The translations under genes and the position numbers were made by a program. DNA of 28,216 nt from Collinsella sp. GTDB taxonomy: Bacteria; Actinomycetota; Coriobacteriia; Coriobacteriales; Coriobacteriaceae. The notes under the pieces are model-generated. The model saw only the letters and a list, made by a program, of their open reading frames with translations. It did not search any database and had not been told where the DNA came from. The stretch's first letter is position 1. The number at the start of each line of letters is the position of its first letter. Positions 14,594-24,139 of the stretch are shown here, in pieces. The DNA lies in contig JAHYYL010000032.1 in the NCBI GenBank assembly GCA_019424965.1, positions 1 to 28,216 on the forward strand, read 5' to 3'.

Positions 14594-16414
14594 ATGTCCG
14601 TTGAGGTCATGAGATCTGTGATCGAGGCCGCCGAGGGTCGTGTGCCCGTTGACACGCTGTTTGCCAACGCACAGATTGTCGATGTGTACGGCCAGCGCGT
14701 GGCGCCCGGTAGCGTTGCCGTCAAGGATGGCGTGATCGTCGGTGTGCTCTACGATGGTCGCGACGATGCCGCCGGTACGTATGAGGCTGCCGAGGTCATC
14801 GATTGCCAGGGCCGCTATCTTGCCCCCGGTTTTATTGACGGACACTTGCATATCGAGTCTTCGAACATCCGCCCTGCCGAGTATGCGCGCATGGCGGCGA
14901 CGCGCGGTACCACCACTGCCATTGCCGACAGCCACGAGATCGCCAACGTTTCCGGCCTGGACGGCCTGCGCTTTATGATCGAGGACGGCCGTCGCGCGCC
15001 CATTTCCATCAAGTACATGATGCCCTCGTGCGTGCCCGCGCTGCCCGATGAGCAAGCAGGCGCTGTGATTACCGCCGCTGACATGCAGGCGTTTTTTGCC
15101 GAGCATCCGGGCGATGTCTTTGGCCTGGGCGAGATGATGAACCTGCCGGGCGTCTTTATGGCCGATCCCGAGACCTGCGCTCGAATCGACGCTGCCAACC
15201 AGACGCCGTCCAAGCAGGTTGACGGTCACGCGCCGCTCGTTGCCGGCAAGGACCTCAACGCCTATGCCGCAGCAGGTATTATCGCTGACCATGAGTCGAC
15301 GATTCCCGAGGAGGCACTCGACAAGCTGTCTCGCGGCATGTACGTGATGCTGCGCGAAGGTACGTGCAGCCATGACCTGGCCAACCTGTCGCCGATGCTG
15401 CTGGAGAATCCTGCCCGTGCCCGCCGTTGCTGCTTTGCGACTGACGACCGTGCTCCCTCCGACGCGCTTGCGACCGGCATGATCGATAACGCCTGCCGCG
15501 TGGCGATTGAGGCCGGTATCGACCCCGTGGTCGCTATCTCTATGGCGTCCCTGTCCACGGCCGAGGCGTTTGGCCTGGACCACGGTTGCCGCGACCCGCA
15601 CGAGCTGCGTGGCGCCATCGCCCCGGGCAAGCGTGCCGACCTGCTGGTGCTCAATGACCTGACGTTTGCCACGGCTCCGCATCGCGTATATGCCGCCGGT
15701 GCCCTGGTGGCGCAGGACGGTACCTTTGTGGGCGAGATTGCACCCGAGATGGCCGAGGTTGCGGCCCTTGCCGATGAGCTGCGCGCCTCCGTTAAGCTGC
15801 CGAAGCTTTCGCTCGACGTATTCGACTATGCCTTTAAGCCGGGCGAGGCCGTGATTGACGTGGTGCCGGGTAAGGCCATCACGGGTATGGCTCGCCCCGA
15901 GAGCGCCGAGGGCCTGCGTCGCATTATGCTGATCGAGCGCCATGGCCGCGGCGTGTCGTTGCAGGCCGAGGGCGCCGACGGCGATGGCCCCGCTGGCCTG
16001 GGCCTGGTCGGCAAGCATATCGGTCGCGGCTGGGTGCGTGGCTTCACCATCACAGGCGGTGCCATCGCCTCGACGATCGGTCACGACTCGCACAACGTAT
16101 GCGTGGTGGGCGACAATGCCGCCGATATGATGGCTGCCGTCGAGGCCGTGGGCCAGGGCGGTCACGTACTGGTGCGCAACGGCGAGGTCGTGGCGCGCAT
16201 CCCGCTGGCGCTCGGCGGCCTGATGAGCGAAGGCACGGCCGAGGATGTCGCCGCGCAGCACGACGACTTTATGGTCAAGGCGCGCGCCATGGGTATTGAG
16301 CCGCCGCTCGACCCCATCATGGGCATCATCTTCCTGCCCCTGCCGGTTATCCCGACGCTCCGCATCCGCCCCGAGGGCATGTTCGACGTCACAACCTTCA
16401 CCTACGCCGACTAG
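14594..16414 (+). CDS. ade: Adenine deaminase
   Basis: It hydrolyses adenine to hypoxanthine and ammonia in purine salvage, as an amidohydrolase with a binuclear metal centre. The metal motif GHLH (H84, H86) lies in LAPGFIDGHLHIESSNIRPA. Further family motifs are ADSHEIANVSG, GLGEMMNLPGV, VDGHAPLV, CFATDDRAPSDAL, and the C-terminal HDSHNVCVVG and LPVIPTLRIRPEGMFDV. The 606 residues are slightly above the E. coli enzyme (588). The ATG at 14594 follows AAAGGAG at 14582-14588; an upstream in-frame ATG at 14402 would run through the hairpin elements and was rejected. It stands alone behind a long hairpin-rich leader, which suggests regulated expression. Confidence 0.95.
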   Translation: MSVEVMRSVIEAAEGRVPVDTLFANAQIVDVYGQRVAPGSVAVKDGVIVGVLYDGRDDAAGTYEAAEVIDCQGRYLAPGFIDGHLHIESSNIRPAEYARMAATRGTTTAIADSHEIANVSGLDGLRFMIEDGRRAPISIKYMMPSCVPALPDEQAGAVITAADMQAFFAEHPGDVFGLGEMMNLPGVFMADPETCARIDAANQTPSKQVDGHAPLVAGKDLNAYAAAGIIADHESTIPEEALDKLSRGMYVMLREGTCSHDLANLSPMLLENPARARRCCFATDDRAPSDALATGMIDNACRVAIEAGIDPVVAISMASLSTAEAFGLDHGCRDPHELRGAIAPGKRADLLVLNDLTFATAPHRVYAAGALVAQDGTFVGEIAPEMAEVAALADELRASVKLPKLSLDVFDYAFKPGEAVIDVVPGKAITGMARPESAEGLRRIMLIERHGRGVSLQAEGADGDGPAGLGLVGKHIGRGWVRGFTITGGAIASTIGHDSHNVCVVGDNAADMMAAVEAVGQGGHVLVRNGEVVARIPLALGGLMSEGTAEDVAAQHDDFMVKARAMGIEPPLDPIMGIIFLPLPVIPTLRIRPEGMFDVTTFTYAD

Positions 16415-16444
16415 TCATCGGGGACGTTCTTAAACGTCTAGTCG
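16408..16444. repeat. Nested palindrome overlapping the ade stop codon
   Basis: CGACTAG (16408-16414) and CTAGTCG (16438-16444) are perfect inverted copies. Between them sits a second hairpin, GACGTT-CTTA-AACGTC (16423-16438, sharing one base with the outer right arm). The left arm includes the ade stop. A GGGGAC motif precedes the inner stem. No T-run follows, so it is not a normal intrinsic terminator. Confidence 0.5.
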
Positions 16445-16553
16445 CCTGCGACACTCTTTGACGTGTTGCCTGACGCTGCGACCGTGGGACCTCTGACGCG
16501 CGTGAGCTATTTGCTAGGTCCTTGTAACGTTTGCGCCCGCGGAGTCTTACCTG

Positions 16554-16618
16554 AGCTCCCTTTGGGTACGTTGGAATTGGATACACGTTCGATTCCAACA
16601 AGTCCGAAGGGAGCTTTT
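16554..16618 (+). promoter_or_regulatory. Long leader hairpin enclosing the Shine-Dalgarno of the HAD gene
   Basis: Bases 16554-16582 pair with 16587-16615 on one continuous axis: 21 Watson-Crick and 6 G-U pairs, broken only by a two-base internal loop at 16568-16569/16600-16601, with the tetraloop ACAC. The right arm ends AAGGGAGCT and contains the AAGGGAG ribosome binding site of the next gene. Four T residues follow (16615-16618). It can therefore block translation and may also terminate. The six G-U pairs are only stable in plus-strand RNA. No riboswitch class is recognised. Confidence 0.75.
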
Positions 16619-16620
16619 CC

Positions 16621-17415
16621 ATGTTTAAACTGATTGCATCCGATATGGACGGCACGTTGCTTGACGAAAACAGCCAGGTGCCTCCCGAGACCTACGAACT
16701 GATTCTGGCGCTACACGAGCATGGCGTGCATTTTGCCGCATCGTCAGGTCGCCGCTACGATCGCCTGTGCGAGTTCTTTGCGCCCGTTCGCGACAAGATG
16801 GACTTTGTCGCCGCTAACGGTGCCCAGGTCTACGCCGACGGCAAAATGGTAGACCGTGAGGTGTATTCGCACCTGGCGATTCGAAAGCTCGCCCAAGCAG
16901 TCGCGACGTTTCCCAATCTGCATCTTGCGCTCTTTGACCGAACCAAGTCCTTCCTGCTCGATGACGAGTGCAAGTTCGTGCGTGAGGTCGATAAGGACCT
17001 TCCCAATGCCGAGCGTATTTGGGAGCTGCCCGATCCCAGCGTAAATATCATCAAGGCGAGTATCTTTTGCGATGACGGTGTCGTTATGGACAGCGCCTAC
17101 GTGCTACAGCGCGAACTTGGTCAGCTCTTTACTTTTGCGCCTTCGGGCAACGCGTGGATCGATGCTATGCAGCCCGGTGTGTCGAAGGCCTCGGGCATCG
17201 CGCAGCTCGCGGAACACTACGGCATTGGACGCGACGAGGTCATGGCGTTTGGCGACTCGATGAACGACTACGAGATCATTCGCTTTGTCGGCACGGGCTG
17301 CGCGATGGAAAACGCGCGCCCCGCGCTCAAAGCGGTTGCCGATCGCGTCGTAGGCTGCAACCGCGACCACGCCGTTCAGCAGGAGCTCCGTCGCGTGCTG
17401 GAGAGTCTCGCCTAA
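16621..17415 (+). CDS. Cof-type HAD phosphatase
   Basis: A cytosolic HAD-superfamily hydrolase of the Cof/YbjI subfamily, which typically dephosphorylates sugar phosphates, FMN, PLP or similar metabolites. Motif I is DMDGTLL (nucleophile D8, acid D10), motif II is in AASSGRR near 40, the motif III lysine is in GVSKASGI near 190, and motif IV is GDSMNDYEI near 212. The middle C2-type cap domain spans about 85-185. The 264 residues are normal. AAGGGAG at 16607-16613 gives a spacing of seven to the ATG but lies in the stem of the hairpin described above, so translation is probably controlled. The substrate cannot be told from sequence. Confidence 0.9.
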   Translation: MFKLIASDMDGTLLDENSQVPPETYELILALHEHGVHFAASSGRRYDRLCEFFAPVRDKMDFVAANGAQVYADGKMVDREVYSHLAIRKLAQAVATFPNLHLALFDRTKSFLLDDECKFVREVDKDLPNAERIWELPDPSVNIIKASIFCDDGVVMDSAYVLQRELGQLFTFAPSGNAWIDAMQPGVSKASGIAQLAEHYGIGRDEVMAFGDSMNDYEIIRFVGTGCAMENARPALKAVADRVVGCNRDHAVQQELRRVLESLA

Positions 17416-17452
17416 TTCGGCAGATGGAGACGTTCCTTTTCTGTCGGCAGCC

Positions 17453-17490
17453 GGGGACAGTCTTTGCGGCGCCCCGCGAGGAGTGTCCCC
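17453..17490. repeat. REP-like imperfect palindrome with GGGGACA/TGTCCCC arms
   Basis: GGGGACA and TGTCCCC arms enclose a symmetric structure: six unpaired bases on each side, then GCGG-CGCC-CCGC in the centre. It lies in the 110-base convergent gap between two HAD phosphatase genes. There is no T-run in either direction, so termination is not obvious. The arms share the GGGGACA motif with the element at 21070. Confidence 0.5.
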
Positions 17491-17525
17491 AACGACTACT
17501 TAGCTACCCTGCCGGGTTGATGCTG

Positions 17526-18368
17526 CTAGGCGAGGGCGGCCATGATGGTGCGGGCGACGCCGTCGTGGTCGTTGTCGTATTCGGTGATGGCGTCGGCGGC
17601 CTCGTGGTCTTTGGGTTCGCCGTTGATCATGGCCATGCCGTGGCCCGCTGTCTGCAGCATGGGGATGTCGTTGATGTTGTCGCCGAACGCCCAAGCGTCG
17701 GCGAGACGCTCGCCCAGGTGCTCGCATAGCCACGTGAGGGCCGTCCCCTTGGTAGCGCCCGCGCCCATGACCTCGATATTCATGGCGTACGAACGCGTGA
17801 CCTCAATGCCTCCGAGCGTGTCGAGCTCCGCCGCGATGGCGTCGCGATCGTCCGGGTCGTGCCAGTACATGGCGATGCGCTCGAGCGTCTCGACCTCGTC
17901 GATCTTGCTGTCGATATCCAGGTCAATCGGCGTTCGTGTGCGCTTGAGCGAGGCCGCGATGTGGGGGTCGCCGCCGCAGAACTCATCCAGGCGCGTGTAG
18001 AGCGAGCGGGGGAGGAAGCACTGCCCGTCCGCGAAGATATCGAAGGTCACATCGTGGCCGGCGGCGATGCGATGGATGCGATGGGCAATGCCGCGATCGA
18101 GCGGACGGCTCAATATGCGCGTGGCGCGCGAGGCATCGTTGGGCACATCGTCGTCGAGCTGCCAGACGCTGGCGCCATTGGCGCAAACGGCATAGTGCAC
18201 GGCGGGATGGGCGAGGATGGGTTCAAAGATGCCCGACAGCGGACGTCCCGTGCAGGGTACAAACTCAATACCGCGGCGCGCAAGGTCGTCGAGCATCGCC
18301 CAGGTGGCATCGCTCATCTGCTTATCGCTCGTCAGCAGCGTTCCATCCATATCGGAAAAAACAATCAT
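17526..18368 (-). CDS. Cof-type HAD phosphatase (second, minus strand)
   Basis: A 280-residue HAD hydrolase. Motif I is SDMDGTLLTSD (D6, D8), motif II is in VPCTGRPLSG near 38, the motif III lysine is in ATKGTALTWL near 204, and motif IV is FGDNINDIPML near 228. The cap domain between differs strongly from the other HAD protein in this window, so the two are not a recent duplication. AAAGGA lies nine bases before the ATG. It is convergent with the first HAD gene and lies downstream of citrate synthase, but a terminator separates them, so it is likely a separate unit. Substrate unknown. Confidence 0.9.
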   Translation of the reverse strand: MIVFSDMDGTLLTSDKQMSDATWAMLDDLARRGIEFVPCTGRPLSGIFEPILAHPAVHYAVCANGASVWQLDDDVPNDASRATRILSRPLDRGIAHRIHRIAAGHDVTFDIFADGQCFLPRSLYTRLDEFCGGDPHIAASLKRTRTPIDLDIDSKIDEVETLERIAMYWHDPDDRDAIAAELDTLGGIEVTRSYAMNIEVMGAGATKGTALTWLCEHLGERLADAWAFGDNINDIPMLQTAGHGMAMINGEPKDHEAADAITEYDNDHDGVARTIMAALA

Positions 18369-18393
18369 TTGATGTAGTCCTTTCTGCTGGCAT

Positions 18394-18431
18394 AAAAAGC
18401 GTGGCCGAGGGCGGTGATGCCCTGGCCACGC
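18394..18431 (-). terminator. Terminator of the citrate synthase transcript
   Basis: On the minus strand, GCGTGGCC / GGCCACGC (8 bp) with an inner GGGC / GCCC stem is followed by five T residues. It starts 25 bases after the minus-strand stop of citrate synthase and 26 bases before the next minus-strand start. Confidence 0.87.
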
Positions 18432-18455
18432 TCGAGTTCTATAACGGTCCGCGTC

Positions 18456-19874
18456 CTAGCGGTCGGCGAGCGGCTTGTACTCCAGCGGCTCGATCACCGG
18501 ACGATAGGCCGGGCGAATAATACGGTGTGCGCAGAAGAGCTCTTCCATGCGGTGTGCCGACCAGCCGGCCATGCGGGCGACGGCGAATAGCGGCGTAAAA
18601 AGCGTCTCGGGTACGCCGAGCATCTTGTAGATAAAGCCTGTGTACAGGTCGATGTTGGCGCAGATGGGCTTGGTCATGCCGTGGTCGCGCATCACCTGCG
18701 GTGCCAGGCGCTCGATGCGCTCGATGAGCGCGAACTCATCGTCCAGATCTTTCTTGGCAGCGAGCGAACGTGCGTAGTGGCGGCAGACCTCGGCGCGCGG
18801 GTCGCTGAGCGTGTAGACGGCGTGGCCCATGCCGTAGATGAGACCCGTGCCGTCGAAGGCCTGCTTGTCGAGAATCTTGCCCAGGTAGGCTGCGACCTCG
18901 TCCTCGTCCTCCCAATTGGAGACATGCGCACGGATGTCCTCGTGCATGGACACGACCTTGGCGTTGGCGCCGCCGTGGCGCGGGCCCTTGAGCGAGCCGA
19001 TAGCCGCGGCGTAGGCGGAATACGGGTCGGTGGCCGAGGAGGACAGCACGCGGCAGGCAAACGTGGAGTTGTTGCCGCCGCCGTGCTCGGCATGCAGCAT
19101 GAGCATCACATCGAGCAGCATCGCCTCATCGCGGGTGAATGCCATGCCGCCGCGCAACACCTGCAGGATGGTCTCGGCGGTGGAGAGACCGGGTGTGGGG
19201 TGCGGTACATGAACCTCGGAGCCGCGGCGCTTGGCGACCGAGGCCATATGCGCGAAGGCGGCGATGCGGGGGAGACGGGCGAGCATGGAGATGGCAACGT
19301 CGATTTCGTGCTCGGGTGTAATGGCGTCGGGCTCGGCGTCGAAGGCGTAGAGCAGCAGCACGGCGCGCTGAAGCACATTCATGATGCTCGACGACACCGT
19401 GGTCATGGGGAACTCGCGGACGTATTCGTCGCTCAGGTGCCTAAAGGCACCCAGACGTTCGCAAAAACCGTCAAGCTCTTCCTTAGTGGGCAGAGAGCCC
19501 GTAATGAGCAGATAGGCGACCTCTTCGTAGCCGTAGCGGTTCTCGGCCTGGGCGTTATTGACCAGATCCTCGATGCTGTAGCCGCGAAGCGTGAGTTTGC
19601 CCTGATCGGGCACGACCTTACCGTCGACCTTGTTGTAGCCATGCACATCCGAGATGCGGGTGAGGCCCGCGACCACGCCCGAGCCGTCGGCATTGCGCAG
19701 ACCGCGCTTGACGTTGTGCTCTACGAACAAGCCCTCGTCGTACGGGGCGGTCGGCAGGCCGTGGTAGAGGTTTTCGCTTTCGGGCGAAATCTGACGGCTC
19801 GCCTCGTAGTCCAGAACCAGGCGGCTCAGGTGATCGTCGAAGCGGTAGTAGATTTTCTTGGCGTCGTAGGCCAT
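18456..19874 (-). CDS. gltA: Citrate synthase
   Basis: It condenses oxaloacetate with acetyl-CoA to citrate. The catalytic triad can be placed: H264 (LMLHAEHGGGNNSTF), H351 (GMGHAVYTLSDPRA) and D409 (ANIDLYTGFIY). Substrate arginines include R360 and R434 (VARMAGWSAH). GPRHGGANAK is the usual glycine-rich loop. HAVYT replaces the HRVYK of E. coli; this variant is typical of clostridial and Coriobacterial-type enzymes. The 472 residues exceed the usual 430 because of an N-terminal extension of about 50 residues. GAGAGGAG lies five bases before the ATG. The ACT-domain gene is 77 bases upstream on the same strand and may be co-transcribed. In an anaerobe it probably feeds glutamate synthesis rather than a full cycle. 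Confidence 0.95.
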   Translation of the reverse strand: MAYDAKKIYYRFDDHLSRLVLDYEASRQISPESENLYHGLPTAPYDEGLFVEHNVKRGLRNADGSGVVAGLTRISDVHGYNKVDGKVVPDQGKLTLRGYSIEDLVNNAQAENRYGYEEVAYLLITGSLPTKEELDGFCERLGAFRHLSDEYVREFPMTTVSSSIMNVLQRAVLLLYAFDAEPDAITPEHEIDVAISMLARLPRIAAFAHMASVAKRRGSEVHVPHPTPGLSTAETILQVLRGGMAFTRDEAMLLDVMLMLHAEHGGGNNSTFACRVLSSSATDPYSAYAAAIGSLKGPRHGGANAKVVSMHEDIRAHVSNWEDEDEVAAYLGKILDKQAFDGTGLIYGMGHAVYTLSDPRAEVCRHYARSLAAKKDLDDEFALIERIERLAPQVMRDHGMTKPICANIDLYTGFIYKMLGVPETLFTPLFAVARMAGWSAHRMEELFCAHRIIRPAYRPVIEPLEYKPLADR

Positions 19875-19951
19875 GTGCGCTCCTCTCCGGTCCGCTTTGG
19901 GGCGGCGCGCTTGGACGATATGACGTCAAGCTGCCCCGAGCGGCTTGTTCG

Positions 19952-20239
19952 CTACAGGCGGTACATAAAGTTAAAGACGTCCTCGCGCTGAATGGACACG
20001 TTGACGCCCGAAAGCTCGCCTGCCTCGGCCAGGGCCTTCTGCAGCTCGGCGAAGTCGAGCTTGGACTCGGCGGTGTCGGCCAGCATGGTCATGGTGAAGA
20101 TGTCCTCGATAATGGACTGCGTGATGTCGCGGATGTCGACGTTGGCCTCGCCCAGAACGCGGGTGACGCCGGCGACAATGCCGGGGCGGTTCTTGCCAAG
20201 GACGGTGATGACGATGCGGGAGGACGAGATCTCGGCCAT
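19952..20239 (-). CDS. ACT domain protein, UPF0237 family
   Basis: A 95-residue protein consisting of a single ACT domain: RIVITVLGKNRPGIVAGVTR (residues 8-27), then LGEANVDIRDITQSIIEDIF and MTMLADTAESKLDF. ACT domains bind amino acids and regulate enzymes; the stand-alone UPF0237 type has no established ligand. In many Firmicutes its gene sits directly before a UPF0210 (DUF711) gene. Here the next gene is instead citrate synthase, 77 bases on. An AAAGGG Shine-Dalgarno lies seven bases before the ATG. The family assignment is firm; the role is open. Co-transcription with gltA is an inference from spacing. Confidence 0.9.
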   Translation of the reverse strand: MAEISSSRIVITVLGKNRPGIVAGVTRVLGEANVDIRDITQSIIEDIFTMTMLADTAESKLDFAELQKALAEAGELSGVNVSIQREDVFNFMYRL

Positions 20240-20487
20240 GGGAAACCCTTTCGCGTGGTTGCGGCGCGCGGGGGCGCTCCGCTACGGTACAGTGTTCATC
20301 ATTGTACCTGTCTGGCGCCAAAAGGGGCACCTTTGCTGCGGCGTTACACGTCTGCAACATGGGAGAAGGGGCAAAGGCGCCCGTTTGCCGCGATTCGTCG
20401 TGTCGTCTGCTGTGTCTTAGGCGCGATGCACAGTACAAAGACCGTGAACCTTTTGTGGGACGCTCGACGCCGTGGTACCATAGCCAA
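20240..20487. other. Divergent intergenic region (ACT gene / rpmE)
   Basis: This 248-base stretch plus the rpmE leader has no supported gene. It holds a 6-bp inverted repeat GGTACA...TGTACC (20286-20308) whose right arm contains ATTGTA (minus-strand TACAAT, a possible -10 for the ACT gene). It also holds a 12-bp inverted repeat with one mismatch (20325-20336 and 20371-20382) around a 34-base loop, and the rpmE promoter. Short open frames crossing it have no Shine-Dalgarno or recognisable product. Confidence 0.6.
20453..20481 (+). promoter_or_regulatory. Promoter of rpmE
   Basis: TTGTGG (20453-20458) is spaced 17 bases from TACCAT (20476-20481), preceded by TGG as an extended -10. The predicted transcript start is near 20488, just before the first stem of the rpmE leader, which supports both calls. 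Confidence 0.55.
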
Positions 20488-20565
20488 GTTTGTTGTCTTG
20501 GTCGGAAACCAAGACGCCTTATGCGCTGATCGGTAACCAGCGCCTGACCAATAAGGAGTCCTACC
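20488..20565 (+). promoter_or_regulatory. Structured rpmE 5' leader, probable L31 ribosomal leader
   Basis: Stem 1 is GTCTTGGT / ACCAAGAC (20495-20502 / 20508-20515) with a five-base loop. Stem 2 is GCGCTG / CAGCGC (20523-20528 / 20538-20543). CCTTAT (20517-20522), directly before stem 2, pairs with ATAAGG (20551-20556), which overlaps the AAGGAG Shine-Dalgarno. The layout suits autogenous repression by L31 through occlusion of its start. L31 leaders have been proposed for several phyla, including one for Coriobacteria; assignment to that family is from memory and needs a covariance search. Confidence 0.7.
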
Positions 20566-20991
20566 ATGAAGCAGGGTATCCATCCCCAGTATGTCGAGTG
20601 CACGGTGACGTGCTCCTGCGGCAACACCTTCAAGACGCACGCTACCGTGTCCGAGATGAAGGTCGAGCTTTGCAACGAGTGCCACCCGTTCTACACCGGC
20701 CAGCAGAAGTTCGTCGACACCGGTGGACGCGTCCAGCGCTTCGCCGACAAGTTCGGTGGCGCCGCTGCCGCCCAGCTCAAGAAGGCCGAGGAGGCCAAGG
20801 CTGCCAAGGCCGCCAAGGCTGCTGAGGCCGAGGCCGCTCGCAAGGCCGCCGCTGAGGCTAAGGCTGCCGAGAAGGCCAAGCGTGCCGCTAAGTTTGCCGA
20901 GGAGGCTGCCAAGCAGGCCGCCGAGGCTCCCGCAGAGGCTCCCGTCGAGGAGGCCGCTGCCGAGGCCGAGACCACCGAGGCTGCTGAGTAA
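20566..20991 (+). CDS. rpmE: 50S ribosomal protein L31 (zinc type) with long C-terminal extension
   Basis: L31 bridges the large and small subunits. The core is residues 1-70: MKQGIHPQYVECTVTCSCGN, then CNECHPFYTGQQKFVDTGGR and VQRFADKFG. The zinc ligands C16, C18, C36 and C39 are present, so this is the zinc-containing type that also stores zinc. At 141 residues it is twice the normal 66-75. The second half is almost only Ala, Lys and Glu (for example KKAEEAKAAKAAKAAEAEAA), changing to an acidic end. It is probably a long helix or disordered. AAGGAG at 20553-20558 fixes the start. It is a single-gene unit with a structured leader and a strong terminator. Confidence 0.96.
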   Translation: MKQGIHPQYVECTVTCSCGNTFKTHATVSEMKVELCNECHPFYTGQQKFVDTGGRVQRFADKFGGAAAAQLKKAEEAKAAKAAKAAEAEAARKAAAEAKAAEKAKRAAKFAEEAAKQAAEAPAEAPVEEAAAEAETTEAAE

Positions 20992-21026
20992 ATAGCTTGC
21001 CGAGCAAACACTCGCATTCATGGCAA

Positions 21027-21068
21027 AAGGGCCGCGCATCCATTTGGGTGCGCGGCCCTTATCTTTTT
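21027..21068 (+). terminator. Intrinsic terminator after rpmE
   Basis: A perfect 12-bp stem, AAGGGCCGCGCA / TGCGCGGCCCTT, with a ten-base loop is followed by ATCTTTTT. It lies 35 bases after the stop. The A-rich left flank means it could also work weakly in the minus direction. Confidence 0.88.
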
Positions 21069-21069
21069 A

Positions 21070-21136
21070 TTGGTGCAAACCAACCTGTCCCCATTGCACC
21101 AGGTTGGCGCGAAGGGGACAGGTTGGTTTGCACCAA
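21070..21136. repeat. REP-like element with perfect 23-bp inverted repeats
   Basis: Bases 21070-21092 (starting TTGGTGCAAACCAACCTGTC) and 21114-21136 are perfect reverse complements around a 21-base spacer. The spacer itself repeats part of the arm (TTGCACCAGGTTGG). It starts two bases after the rpmE terminator. The arm length, perfect symmetry and low sequence relation to any gene suggest a mobile palindromic element such as REP or a MITE. No T-run follows either arm. Confidence 0.7.
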
Positions 21137-21169
21137 ATGGCAGAGAGGCAGCGTTTTCCCAGATAAAAG

Positions 21170-21200
21170 CTGCCAAAATAAACCAGTCCCTTTTTGGCAG
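21170..21200. repeat. Second hairpin between rpmE and secA
   Basis: CTGCCAAAA (21170-21178) and TTTTGGCAG (21192-21200) form a perfect 9-bp stem with a 13-base loop containing CCAGTCCC. It is 33 bases beyond the 23-bp inverted repeat and may be part of the same inserted element. It has no clear terminator tail. Confidence 0.5.
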
Positions 21201-21331
21201 GCTGTCGTAGTTATTACGTGGTCGAGCGTGTCGACCGCATAGGCGGCGCCTTGTTTGGCTAAAGTACAAATATCTGTGTTTAACTCGTCCAAGGTTTCAT
21301 GCCACGGGCGATGGCCAAAAAGGAAAACCAC

Positions 21332-24138
<2,807 letters not shown>

Positions 24139-24139
<1 letters not shown>

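Noticed and set aside
16621..18368. The two neighbouring HAD phosphatases as a tandem duplication
   Set aside because: They are convergent, and outside the four HAD motifs their sequences, especially the cap domains, share little.
21059..21331. 90-residue minus-strand frame in the rpmE-secA gap
   Set aside because: It runs through the 23-bp inverted repeat and two hairpins, lacks a good ribosome binding site and resembles no family; it is best explained as a chance frame across a repeat element.
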